Shown piece by piece: positions 50,504 to 58,082 of a DNA stretch of 64,000 nucleotides. A program made the position numbers and the translations under genes. The number at the start of each line of letters is the position of its first letter. Position 1 is the first letter of the stretch. Location: assembly GCF_017356245.1 (NCBI RefSeq), contig NZ_JAFMZZ010000001.1:1116249-1180248 (forward strand). The letters run 5' to 3'. The notes beneath the pieces were generated by a model. The model was given only the letters and a program-made list of their open reading frames with translations, searched no databases and was not told the DNA's origin. The DNA is from Bordetella petrii (GTDB taxonomy: Bacteria; Pseudomonadota; Gammaproteobacteria; Burkholderiales; Burkholderiaceae_B).

Positions 50504-50536
50504 CAGTATCAGGCGCCCGCGGAGCCCGATACCTGG
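50504..50536 (-). repeat. Dispersed palindromic repeat, copy 6 (inverted, variant arms)
   Basis: On the minus strand it reads CCAGGTATCGGGCTCCGCGG followed by GCGCCTGATACTG. The arm core changes from GTGTC/GACAC to GTATC/GATAC on both sides, again keeping pairing in the outer half. It contains the stop codon (50509-50511) of the DMT transporter gene, whose last eight residues (QVSGSAGA) come from the repeat. Confidence 0.75.
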
Positions 50537-51405
50537 CGGCGCGGCCAGCGCACCAGCCCCAGCGCCAGGGCGGTGCCCACCAGAATGACGGCGGCGCCGG
50601 CCAGGATCTGCGGCGTCAGCACTTCGTCCAGGAACCACACGCCCCACAGCACCCCGAACACCGGCACCAGGAAGGTGACGCTGACCGCGCCGGTGGGGCC
50701 CACGCTGGCGATCAGCCGGAAGAACATGATGTACGCCGTGCCCGTGCACACCAGCGCCAGTGCGATGGTGGCGCCCCAGGCTTGCCACGACACCGGCTCG
50801 GCCGGCCAGGTGGCGATGGCCAGCGGCGCCAGCACCAGCGAGGCCGCCATCATGCTGCCGGTGGCGTTGGACAGGGCGTCGACGTTGCCCAGGAAGCGCT
50901 TGGCCCAGTTGGCGGCGATGCCGTAGAACAAGGGGGCGGACACGGCCGCCAGCACGGCCGGGCCATGTCCCCCGGCGCCGAAATCGAGCTTGTCCCAGAC
51001 CAGCACCACGATGCCCGACATGGCCACGGCCAGGCCCAGCGCGCGGGTCCAGGGCAGGCGGTCTTTCAGCCACAGCCAGCCGATGACGGCGCCCCACACC
51101 GGCGTGACGGCGTTGGCCACCGACATGAAGCCGGCCCCCAGCGACTGCGCGGCGTAGGCGTACAGCAGGAAGGGGATGGCGGAATTCAGGGCGCCCACCA
51201 CCAGAACGGCCTTCCAGTGGCGCGCGATCAACGGCAGCCGGCCGCGCAACATGGCCAGCGGCAACAGCGTCAGCGCGGCCAGCCCGACGCGCAATTCCAT
51301 CAGCGGGCCGGGCCCGAACTCGGGCACGGCAATGCGCATGAACAGGAAAGAACCGCCCCATACCGCCGCCAGCAGCAGCAGGTCCAGCAAATCGCGACGA
51401 CGCAT
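50509..51405 (-). CDS. EamA-domain DMT superfamily transporter
   Basis: The 298-residue, ten-helix protein has two EamA repeats: LLLAAVWGGSFLFMRIAVPE to the middle, and VLAAVSAPLFYGIAANWAKR onward. Typical stretches are AAQSLGAGFMSVANAVTPVW and LASVGPTGAVSV-like FRLIASVGPTGAVSVTFLVP with GVWFLDEVLTPQILAGAAVI. It probably exports an amino acid or small metabolite. The last residues after VRWPRRQ are encoded by repeat copy 6. It lies 15 bp downstream of the DHA2 exporter gene, so the two may be co-transcribed. Confidence 0.9.
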   Translation of the reverse strand: MRRRDLLDLLLLAAVWGGSFLFMRIAVPEFGPGPLMELRVGLAALTLLPLAMLRGRLPLIARHWKAVLVVGALNSAIPFLLYAYAAQSLGAGFMSVANAVTPVWGAVIGWLWLKDRLPWTRALGLAVAMSGIVVLVWDKLDFGAGGHGPAVLAAVSAPLFYGIAANWAKRFLGNVDALSNATGSMMAASLVLAPLAIATWPAEPVSWQAWGATIALALVCTGTAYIMFFRLIASVGPTGAVSVTFLVPVFGVLWGVWFLDEVLTPQILAGAAVILVGTALALGLVRWPRRQVSGSAGA

Positions 51406-51420
51406 GTGTCAGGGTTCCAG

Positions 51421-52863
51421 TCAGGGTTTGTGCCGGGCGGCGGCACGGGTCAGGATGTTTTTCATCTTGACGCGGTGCGCCAGATAGGCGCAGCCCACTG
51501 CCAGCACCGCGCAGAACACCAGGCCGATGCGCACGCCGTCCAGCACCGAGCTGCGCCCGATGAGAATGCCGACCAGCGCCGTGCCGGCCGCGCTGCCGAT
51601 GGCGCGCGTGGTCTGCACCAGCGCCGACGCTACGCCCAGGTCGCGGCGCTCGCTCAGCATCTGTATGAACAGCGTCAGGTTGGGCAGCAAGAAGCCCAGG
51701 GCGCAGCCGTTGACGAAAAACGCCGCCAGGATCCAGGCCGTGGACGTGCCCGGGCCGAACGCCAGCACCATCAGCGAGCCCGCCGCCAGCAGGCCGCCGC
51801 CGAACACCATCAGGCGCTGCGGCTCGCTCTGCTTGGGAAACAATTGTCCGTTGATGATGCTGCCCACCGGAATGGCGGCCACCAGCGGCGTCAGCAGCAG
51901 GCCGGCCTGGCTGGGGGTGTAGCCCATTTCGGCCTGCAGCAGCAGCGGGCTGTAGAAGATCAGGATGAACATCACCGCGCCCACGGCCAGCCCGGCCAGG
52001 TTGAGCAGCTGCGACTCGCGCTGGGCGATGACGCGCAGCGGGAAGATGGGCGAGGCCACCCGCTTTTCGTAGGGCAGCAGCAAGGCAATGGCGGCCACCC
52101 CGGCCAGCGCCAGGGCCAGGGCCAGCATGGGGTGCGCGTGGGCGCCGGAGGCAAAGCCCAGTTCCATGGCCGCCAGCGGCGCGCTGACGGCGATGACCAG
52201 CAGTACGCTGCCCAGCCAGTCGACCCGCTGCCCGCCTTGCCCGGCGTGCAGCGGCCGGATGCGCGGGAAATAGCGCGCCAGCAGGAACAGCGCCGCCACC
52301 GCCGCGATGGGGGATATGAAAAAGGCCGCGCGCCAGCCCAGCGCCTGCGTGGCCGCGCCGCCCAGCAGCGGCCCCACGCCGCTGGCCATGGCAAAGGCGG
52401 CGGACACCAGCGCCAGCCAGCGCACCCGTTCTTTGGCGTCGGGGAACAGGTCGGCGGGGGCGGCGAAGGCGGTGGCGATCATCATGCCCCCGCCGATGCC
52501 CTGCAGGGTGCGGAACGCGATGAGCTGTTCCATGGACTGGGCCAGGCCGCAGGCGATCGAGCCCAGGGCGATGATCGACACCGACAGCAGCATCAGCGGC
52601 TTGCGCCCGAACAGGTCGCCCAGCCGGCCGAAGATCAGGATGGAGGCGGCCGTGGCCAGCAGGTAGCCGGTGCCCACCCAGGCGTACAGGGCCATGCCGT
52701 TGAGGGCTTCGGCCACGCGCGGCAGGGTGGTGCTGACGATGGTGGAATCGAATGCGGCCAGCACCACGGTGGCCGAGACGCCGGCCATGGCCATCAGCAG
52801 GTCGCGCCGGGAGCGGGGAGGTTCGGGGGAAGTGTCGGGCGCGGGCGCGGCGGGCGTCGTCAT
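51421..52863 (-). CDS. MFS multidrug efflux transporter, DHA2 (EmrB/QacA) family
   Basis: The 480-residue protein has about fourteen helices and the DHA2 motifs: LAAFDSTIVSTTLPRVAEAL in helix 1 (motif D1), FGRLGDLFGRKPLMLLSVSI in loop 2-3 (motif A), and MASGVGPLLGGAATQALGWR in helix 5 (motif C, proton-dependent export). It likely exports drugs or metabolites. The start MTTPAAPAPDTSPEPPRSRR gives a typical cytoplasmic leader. No TetR or MFP gene is adjacent. Confidence 0.92.
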   Translation of the reverse strand: MTTPAAPAPDTSPEPPRSRRDLLMAMAGVSATVVLAAFDSTIVSTTLPRVAEALNGMALYAWVGTGYLLATAASILIFGRLGDLFGRKPLMLLSVSIIALGSIACGLAQSMEQLIAFRTLQGIGGGMMIATAFAAPADLFPDAKERVRWLALVSAAFAMASGVGPLLGGAATQALGWRAAFFISPIAAVAALFLLARYFPRIRPLHAGQGGQRVDWLGSVLLVIAVSAPLAAMELGFASGAHAHPMLALALALAGVAAIALLLPYEKRVASPIFPLRVIAQRESQLLNLAGLAVGAVMFILIFYSPLLLQAEMGYTPSQAGLLLTPLVAAIPVGSIINGQLFPKQSEPQRLMVFGGGLLAAGSLMVLAFGPGTSTAWILAAFFVNGCALGFLLPNLTLFIQMLSERRDLGVASALVQTTRAIGSAAGTALVGILIGRSSVLDGVRIGLVFCAVLAVGCAYLAHRVKMKNILTRAAARHKP

Positions 52864-52900
52864 GGCGCCAAGGATATCATCGCAGGCTTAGGGATTTCAC

Positions 52901-53467
52901 CTATTTATACAGCGCGTGATAACCCAGGATGACCAGCACCACCGCCGCCACGGCCAGCCATGACCAGCGCGACGACGCCAGCCCGTGCTCGGGCTCTTCG
53001 GGCTCGGGCGGCGGGGCGGTGCGCGGTAGCCTGGCCATGTGGTCGATGAAGGCGCCGAAGAACTTCTCGACCAGCTTGCCGCCGGCCTTCATCAGGATGG
53101 GTTCGCCCACTTTGCTCAGGGTTCCGCCCGCCATGGCGGCCACGGTGTACGCCAGCCGGGTGCCCTCGTCTTTGGGGGTAAGGGTGAGCTGGGCGGTGCC
53201 GATGGCCAGGCAGGCCGTCTGGCTCTTGCCCTCGAAGGCCAGCGAACAGCTGTGGGGCGGGTTCAGTTCGGACAGCAGCACCTCGCCTTCGTAACCGGCT
53301 TCTACACCCCCTACGCTGGCATGCAGGGAAAGCGCGTATTCGGTGGGGGTGCGGCGTTCGACTTTGACACATCCCGGCAGGCACTTTTGCAGCACCTCGG
53401 GGTCCATCAAGGCATCCCACGTTTGATGTGGGGTGGAGGGAATCCATTGGGCATCGGCTATGCGCAT
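52901..53467 (-). CDS. CoxG-family SRPBCC protein with C-terminal membrane anchor
   Basis: The 188-residue protein begins MRIADAQWIPSTPHQTWDAL and DPEVLQKCLPGCVKVERRTP, the start of the carbon monoxide dehydrogenase subunit G (CoxG) family of helix-grip lipid-binding proteins. GTRLAYTVAAMAGGTLSKVG and GGKLVEKFFGAFIDHMARLP follow. The last 20 residues, WLAVAAVVLVILGYHALYK, form a membrane anchor. CoxG helps recruit CO dehydrogenase or related molybdenum hydroxylases to the membrane; none is present here. GGAGACAA lies just before the ATG. Confidence 0.9.
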   Translation of the reverse strand: MRIADAQWIPSTPHQTWDALMDPEVLQKCLPGCVKVERRTPTEYALSLHASVGGVEAGYEGEVLLSELNPPHSCSLAFEGKSQTACLAIGTAQLTLTPKDEGTRLAYTVAAMAGGTLSKVGEPILMKAGGKLVEKFFGAFIDHMARLPRTAPPPEPEEPEHGLASSRWSWLAVAAVVLVILGYHALYK

Positions 53468-53539
53468 GGTTGTCTCCTTATGTGCTCCAGTCCATTGTGG
53501 CCCTGATGGACGCAGTTGTCACGCCAACGGGGCAAACGC

Positions 53540-53680
53540 GTCATTCGCGGCACTTCTGCAACACGTTAGCATTTAATAATGTGATGTATCGCAATTTAAT
53601 ATTTAGATACGGCTAAAATTGCGGCCGACATTAGATATTGCATGGCGGCTCTTACGCGCAGCCTGCGCACGGAGTTTTAG
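53540..53680 (+). promoter_or_regulatory. AT-rich promoter region upstream of the O-antigen ligase
   Basis: This stretch is strongly AT-rich compared with its surroundings, including CATTTAATAATGTGATG and CAATTTAATATTTAGATAC. The arms GTATC (53586-53590) and GATAC (53606-53610) form a 25-bp inverted repeat, and TAAAAT at 53614-53619 could be a -10 box. It is likely the promoter of the rightward ligase gene, and a nucleoid protein such as an H-NS homologue could bind it. Confidence 0.5.
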
Positions 53681-54958
53681 GTGTTCTTACGAATAAGCTG
53701 GGCCGCTATTCTGCCGCTCCTTATTGCGGTATCGCCGCCGCTGCTGATGACAGTGTCCAGCGCGGCCAGCGTCATTTTCTATACGCTGATGGTGGCCTGT
53801 GTGGTGGGGCTGGCCGGGATGGCGCGTGCGCCGTCGTGGCGCATGCCTGGCTTCTGGGACACCTGGAAGCCGCTGGGGGTGGGCATGGCCCTGGTGCTGG
53901 CGTCGGTGCTGGCCAGCCAGGCCTATCACGGCCAGTTCAGCGGCGCGGGCCTCGAACGCGCCATCCGCGCCGCCGCCATGCTGCCCATGACCTGGCTGCT
54001 GCTGTATTCGCGCCCCGCCACGCTGCGCCACATCCAGTGGGGGCTGCTGGCCGGCGCCGCCACGGCCGCGTGGCTGCTGCTGTTCCCGCCGTTCCTGGCG
54101 GGCTCGCGCCCCAATACGGCCGCGTACACGCCCTACAACGCGGTCACCTTCGGCAACCTGACGCTGTTGTTCGCGGTCATGGCATGGCTGTCGATCGGCT
54201 GGCGCCTGACGCGCTGGCAGCGCACCGAGATCGCGCTGAAGCTGGCGGTGGGCGGCCTGGCCCTGGCCGGTTTCATCGCGTCCGAGACCCGTTCGGGCTG
54301 GCTGGCCATTCCGGTTTTTCTGCTGATCGGCGTCTGTGCCTACAATCGCGTGCCCTGGTCGCGCCGGCTGGCGGCGGTGGGCGTGGCGGTGGCGGTGGGC
54401 TGCGGCATCTTCGCGGCCAATGATGCGCTGAATGATCGCGTCGAGGCCGGCGTCAAGCAATGGAAGGAATGCCAGGTGCACGAACTGCGCAATACCTCGG
54501 TCTGCGTGCGCGTGCAGCTGGCCCGTGCGGCCATTGAAATGTGGAAAACCAGCCCGCTGTTCGGCGTGGGCGAGCGGGGTTTCGAGCCCACGCTGGATGC
54601 TCTGCAGAAGCGCGGCGTGGTGTCGGCCGATGTGGCGCGGACTTACGGCGAAACCCACAACGACATGCTTTATGTGCTGGCGCAGTACGGCACCGTGGGC
54701 CTGCTGTTCGGCCTGCTGGTCATCTACCTGCTGCCGGCCTGGTATTTCGCCCGCCGCCTGGGGCACGACGACCGGGCCATCCGCACGGCGGCCGCCATGG
54801 GCCTGAGCATCTGCCTGGGGTTCGCCATTTTCGGCCTGACCGAGCTGATGTTCCGCGGCATGCGCACGGTATCGTTCTATGCCATCTGGGTCAGTGTGAT
54901 GCTGGCGCTGACGTATCCGCGCCGCAACGGCGAGGCGTCGGCCCGGGCATCGGCCTGA
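53681..54958 (+). CDS. O-antigen ligase family protein (WaaL/Wzy-like)
   Basis: The 425-residue protein has ten or more hydrophobic helices. The large periplasmic loop contains YGETHNDMLYVLAQYGTVGL, the His and downstream pattern of O-antigen ligases, with the conserved Arg in SETRSGWLAIPVFLLIGVCA. It would join undecaprenyl-linked O chains to lipid A core, or polymerise them. The start is the GTG at 53681; GGAGTTTTAG lies just upstream. It lies close to the polysaccharide locus that starts at 56249. Confidence 0.88.
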   Translation: MFLRISWAAILPLLIAVSPPLLMTVSSAASVIFYTLMVACVVGLAGMARAPSWRMPGFWDTWKPLGVGMALVLASVLASQAYHGQFSGAGLERAIRAAAMLPMTWLLLYSRPATLRHIQWGLLAGAATAAWLLLFPPFLAGSRPNTAAYTPYNAVTFGNLTLLFAVMAWLSIGWRLTRWQRTEIALKLAVGGLALAGFIASETRSGWLAIPVFLLIGVCAYNRVPWSRRLAAVGVAVAVGCGIFAANDALNDRVEAGVKQWKECQVHELRNTSVCVRVQLARAAIEMWKTSPLFGVGERGFEPTLDALQKRGVVSADVARTYGETHNDMLYVLAQYGTVGLLFGLLVIYLLPAWYFARRLGHDDRAIRTAAAMGLSICLGFAIFGLTELMFRGMRTVSFYAIWVSVMLALTYPRRNGEASARASA

Positions 54959-54992
54959 GCGGATGCCCGCGCTTCGGGGGCGCAGCCGCCCT

Positions 54993-55892
54993 TCAGGCCA
55001 GGCTCAGGCGCAACGCGGCTTCGGGGCTTGCCGGCGGGGCCCAGCCCAGCGTCGTGCGGGCGCGGGCCCAGTCCACCAGCAGGGGGCGCGTCAGGCTGTC
55101 CATTTCGCGCCGCAGGCCGGCCAGCCGCGCCGCGCCGCGCAGCCAGGCGGGCGGCATCGGGAACAGCCGCGCCGGCCGGCCCAATTCGCGGCCCATGGCG
55201 CGCAGCAACTGGGGCACGGCGTAGTCGGATCCGTCGGCCGCCACGTAGATGCCATGGCCGTCCGGGTGCGCCGCGCAATGCAGCAGAAAATCGGCCAGGT
55301 TGGCCACGAACATGAACGAGCGGCGGGCATCGATGGCGCCAAAGGGCAGGGGCAGGCCGGTTTGCAGCAGCCTGCGCAGGCGTGCGAAGTTGCCGGGGCA
55401 GGCCGGGCCGTACACCATGGGCGGGCGCACAATGGCCAGCGCCTGCGGCGTGGCCGCGTACAGGGCCTGCAGGGCCTGTTCGCCCTTGACCTTCGATCGG
55501 GTATAGGGCGTGTCGGGCGCCAGCGGCGACGTTTCGGTCAGCGGCTGCGCGCTGGCGTTGCCATGCACGCCGATCGAGCTGACATGCACGAAGCGCCGCA
55601 CGCCGGCCAGCCGCGCCTGTTCGGCCAGCCGCAGGGGCAGTTGGTGGTTCGCCTCGTCGAAGGCGTCATGGGCGCCGCCGGCGTCGGTGGTGTGGGCGCG
55701 GCCCGCCAGATTGATCAGGGCGTCGGCCTGCCGGAATTCGTCGGGGACAGGAGCGCCGAACGGCAGTACCGCGATGCCGCCGGATTCGAAGGGCCGGCGT
55801 GCGTACACCGCCACCTGATGTCCTTGGCCGCGGGCCTGCCGCAGCAGCGCCTGGCCGATATAGCCGCTGGCGCCGGTCATGATCAATTTCAC
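54993..55892 (-). CDS. NAD-dependent sugar-nucleotide epimerase/dehydratase (SDR)
   Basis: The 299-residue SDR begins KLIMTGASGYIGQALLRQAR and has INLAGRAHTTDAGGAHDAFD, FVHVSSIGVHG with the Ser, and the catalytic YTRSKVKGEQALQAL (YxxxK). VNLAD-like FVANLADFLLHCAAHPDGHG follows. The group includes UDP-GlcNAc/GalNAc 4-epimerases and reductases used in O-antigen synthesis. A GTG at 55892, with GGAGAA before it, is preferred over an ATG 57 bp upstream. It is convergent with the ligase gene and divergent from the ABC flippase. Confidence 0.87.
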   Translation of the reverse strand: MKLIMTGASGYIGQALLRQARGQGHQVAVYARRPFESGGIAVLPFGAPVPDEFRQADALINLAGRAHTTDAGGAHDAFDEANHQLPLRLAEQARLAGVRRFVHVSSIGVHGNASAQPLTETSPLAPDTPYTRSKVKGEQALQALYAATPQALAIVRPPMVYGPACPGNFARLRRLLQTGLPLPFGAIDARRSFMFVANLADFLLHCAAHPDGHGIYVAADGSDYAVPQLLRAMGRELGRPARLFPMPPAWLRGAARLAGLRREMDSLTRPLLVDWARARTTLGWAPPASPEAALRLSLA

Positions 55893-56248
55893 CGGTTCTC
55901 CAGTCGATTCCTGCCGTTGGATCAACAGGAATGCATGTACTCGATCCATACCTTCACGAAGGCAGGGCGCGAAATATAGTCAAATATATGCCACCCGCGC
56001 CGGGAAGTAATCGGGCGGGCAGGTCGTCCGCAATCACATTTGTTCGGGCCGGGACAGCCGCGGAACGGCCTGAATCGGTTCGTTGTTAAGCATTTTTGCC
56101 CATGGCAGAATGAACGCCGGCCATGGCGCTGGCGCCGAATTCGAAGCAGGGCGAGACACACATAGCTGGGCGGCGGGAAGGGTCACCGATCAATTCCGCC
56201 GTAAAGCAGGGGCTGCAGGCAGCTCGATATTTTTATAGAAAAACCGAA
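55893..56248. promoter_or_regulatory. 356-bp divergent intergenic region at the start of the polysaccharide locus
   Basis: No gene of its own is visible. The interval is less GC-rich than the region before it and must hold promoters for the leftward epimerase and the rightward locus. CGTAAAGCAGGGGCTGCAGG (56200-56219) resembles part of a JUMPstart sequence (GTAAAGCCAGGGGCGGTAG), but the ops core GGCGGTAG is not intact. TATAGAAAAACCGAA precedes the flippase ATG without a clear ribosome-binding site. Confidence 0.4.
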
Positions 56249-58045
56249 ATGAAAAAGCAGGCTCGCCGTGACGATAAAAAACAGGATTCGATTATAGGAG
56301 CGTTTCGCATCTTGTATGGCCAGATGTCTGCCCGCAGAAAGTGGCAGTTTTGGGGCCTGCTGGTGCTGATGCTGTTCGGTTCGGTGGCCGAGATGGCATC
56401 TCTGGGGATGATCGTGCCGTTCCTTGGCGCGGTGATGGGTGCCGACGGAGTATTTTGCGGTGATGGCGCCGGCCGTGTCTTTTGCGACATGAGCTTCACC
56501 ACGCTGTCCCTCATGTTCGTGGGCATCGCGGTGGTTTCAACGGTGATCCGGACCTTGCTCGCCTGGGTCAACTACAAGTTCAGCTATGCGTTGGGCGCGG
56601 ATATCGGCGCGGAAATCTATCGCCGGATTCTTCACCAGCCATATGCGTACCATGTGTCCTTGAATACCAGCGAGGTAATCGCCAGTATGAACAAGGCCAA
56701 TACGGTCGTAAGCGGCGTAATCGCGCCATTGGTGCTGGGGGTGACGTCGCTGGCCGTGGTTGTCGCGATCATAGCCGTGCTGATGCGCATAGATGCAACG
56801 GCGGCCATCGTGGCAATGGTGTTCTTCGGCGGCCTGTACCTTGTCACGACGTATCTCGTTCGGCGCCGCCTGCGGGAAAACGGCAAGCTGATTTCCCGCA
56901 GCGAAGGGTTGCGTGTCCGGTCCGTGCAAGAGGGGCTGGGCGGAATTCGAGACGTGCTGCTCGACAGCTCGCAGTCCTTGTTCATCTCGCGCTTTGTCAG
57001 TGTCAACACCACCCAGCGTCTCGCGCTGGCCTCCAACGCTTTCCTGGGGGTCGTGCCGCGCTATGTGATCGAGTCTGTAGGCATTGCCCTGTTGGTGGGC
57101 ATGGCATGGTGGGGCACAAGAAACGGAGCAGGCCTGGCGTCCCAGGTGCCGGTATTGGGCGCATTGGCCTTTGGCGCCCAGAAGCTGTTGCCCCGGATGC
57201 AGCAGCTTTACACATCCTGGGCCCAGGTCAGCGGGAATCGCGCCGTGCTGATTGACGTCATTGCGCTGCTCGAGCTGCCCATGCCGGCAAAGCCCGATGG
57301 CCTCGAAGGGAACGGCCCGCAAGTCATTCAGAACGACGGCTCTGGCGTCGTGCTGCGCAACGTTTCCTTTCGCTATCGGCCGGACAGCCCCGAAGTCCTC
57401 GGGGGCATTGACCTGCATATTCCGAAAGGCAGCCGCGTAGGCATCATCGGCAAGACGGGAAGCGGAAAAAGTACGCTGATGGACCTCATCATGGGCCTGC
57501 TGGAGCCATCGTCCGGCGTCATAGCGGTGGATGGGCGGCCTCTCGATTCGGCATCGCGCCGCGCATGGCAGGCGCGGCTGGCCCATGTTCCACAGGCAAT
57601 CTACCTGGCTGATGCGTCGATTGCCGAGAACATAGCCTTCGGCGCGCCGGTCGAACAGGTCGATCGCGGCCGTGTCGAGCATGCTGCGATGCGCGCCCAG
57701 CTCGACCAGTATGTTTCCACATTGTCCGACGGCTATGACACGGTGGTCGGAGAACGCGGCGTACGGCTGTCCGGCGGGCAGAGGCAGCGCATAGGAATCG
57801 CGCGCGCGCTGTACAAGCAAGCCGACATCATCGTTTTCGACGAGGCGACCAGTGCGTTGGACACCGGCACGGAGTCCATGGTGATGGAGTCTATCGAAGC
57901 GCTGGGAAGAGACGTCACGATCCTGATGATCGCGCATCGCCTGACCACGCTGCGCGCCTGTGATCGCGTGGTGGAACTGGCCGACGGCAAAGTGCGCCGC
58001 GTGGGCTCCTATGCCGAGATCGTTGGCGCGGAGGGGGCGCCGTGA
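56249..58045 (+). CDS. ABC transporter with fused membrane and ATPase domains (PglK/WlaB-like flippase)
   Basis: The 598-residue half-transporter has six helices (GLLVLMLFGSVAEMASLGMI, FVGIAVVSTVIRTLLAWVNY and later) and a C-terminal ATPase. The ATPase shows Walker A GIIGKTGSGKSTLMDLIMGL, signature VRLSGGQRQRIGIARALYKQ, Walker B ADIIVFDEATSALD and the H-loop AHRLTT. The helix pattern and position favour PglK-type flippases that move undecaprenyl-linked oligosaccharides across the inner membrane, rather than lipid A exporters like MsbA. The start at 56249 is the first Met before MKKQARRDDKKQD. It overlaps nothing and is followed by an unknown gene after 37 bp. Confidence 0.9.
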   Translation: MKKQARRDDKKQDSIIGAFRILYGQMSARRKWQFWGLLVLMLFGSVAEMASLGMIVPFLGAVMGADGVFCGDGAGRVFCDMSFTTLSLMFVGIAVVSTVIRTLLAWVNYKFSYALGADIGAEIYRRILHQPYAYHVSLNTSEVIASMNKANTVVSGVIAPLVLGVTSLAVVVAIIAVLMRIDATAAIVAMVFFGGLYLVTTYLVRRRLRENGKLISRSEGLRVRSVQEGLGGIRDVLLDSSQSLFISRFVSVNTTQRLALASNAFLGVVPRYVIESVGIALLVGMAWWGTRNGAGLASQVPVLGALAFGAQKLLPRMQQLYTSWAQVSGNRAVLIDVIALLELPMPAKPDGLEGNGPQVIQNDGSGVVLRNVSFRYRPDSPEVLGGIDLHIPKGSRVGIIGKTGSGKSTLMDLIMGLLEPSSGVIAVDGRPLDSASRRAWQARLAHVPQAIYLADASIAENIAFGAPVEQVDRGRVEHAAMRAQLDQYVSTLSDGYDTVVGERGVRLSGGQRQRIGIARALYKQADIIVFDEATSALDTGTESMVMESIEALGRDVTILMIAHRLTTLRACDRVVELADGKVRRVGSYAEIVGAEGAP

Positions 58046-58082
58046 TCGTCTTGCCTTGCAGGCGGCCCGGAATCTCGCCGGC

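Noticed and set aside
50782..52932. A 716-codon plus-strand frame antisense to two exporters
   Set aside because: Its His/Gln/Arg-rich sequence is the typical shadow of a hydrophobic membrane protein read on the opposite strand.
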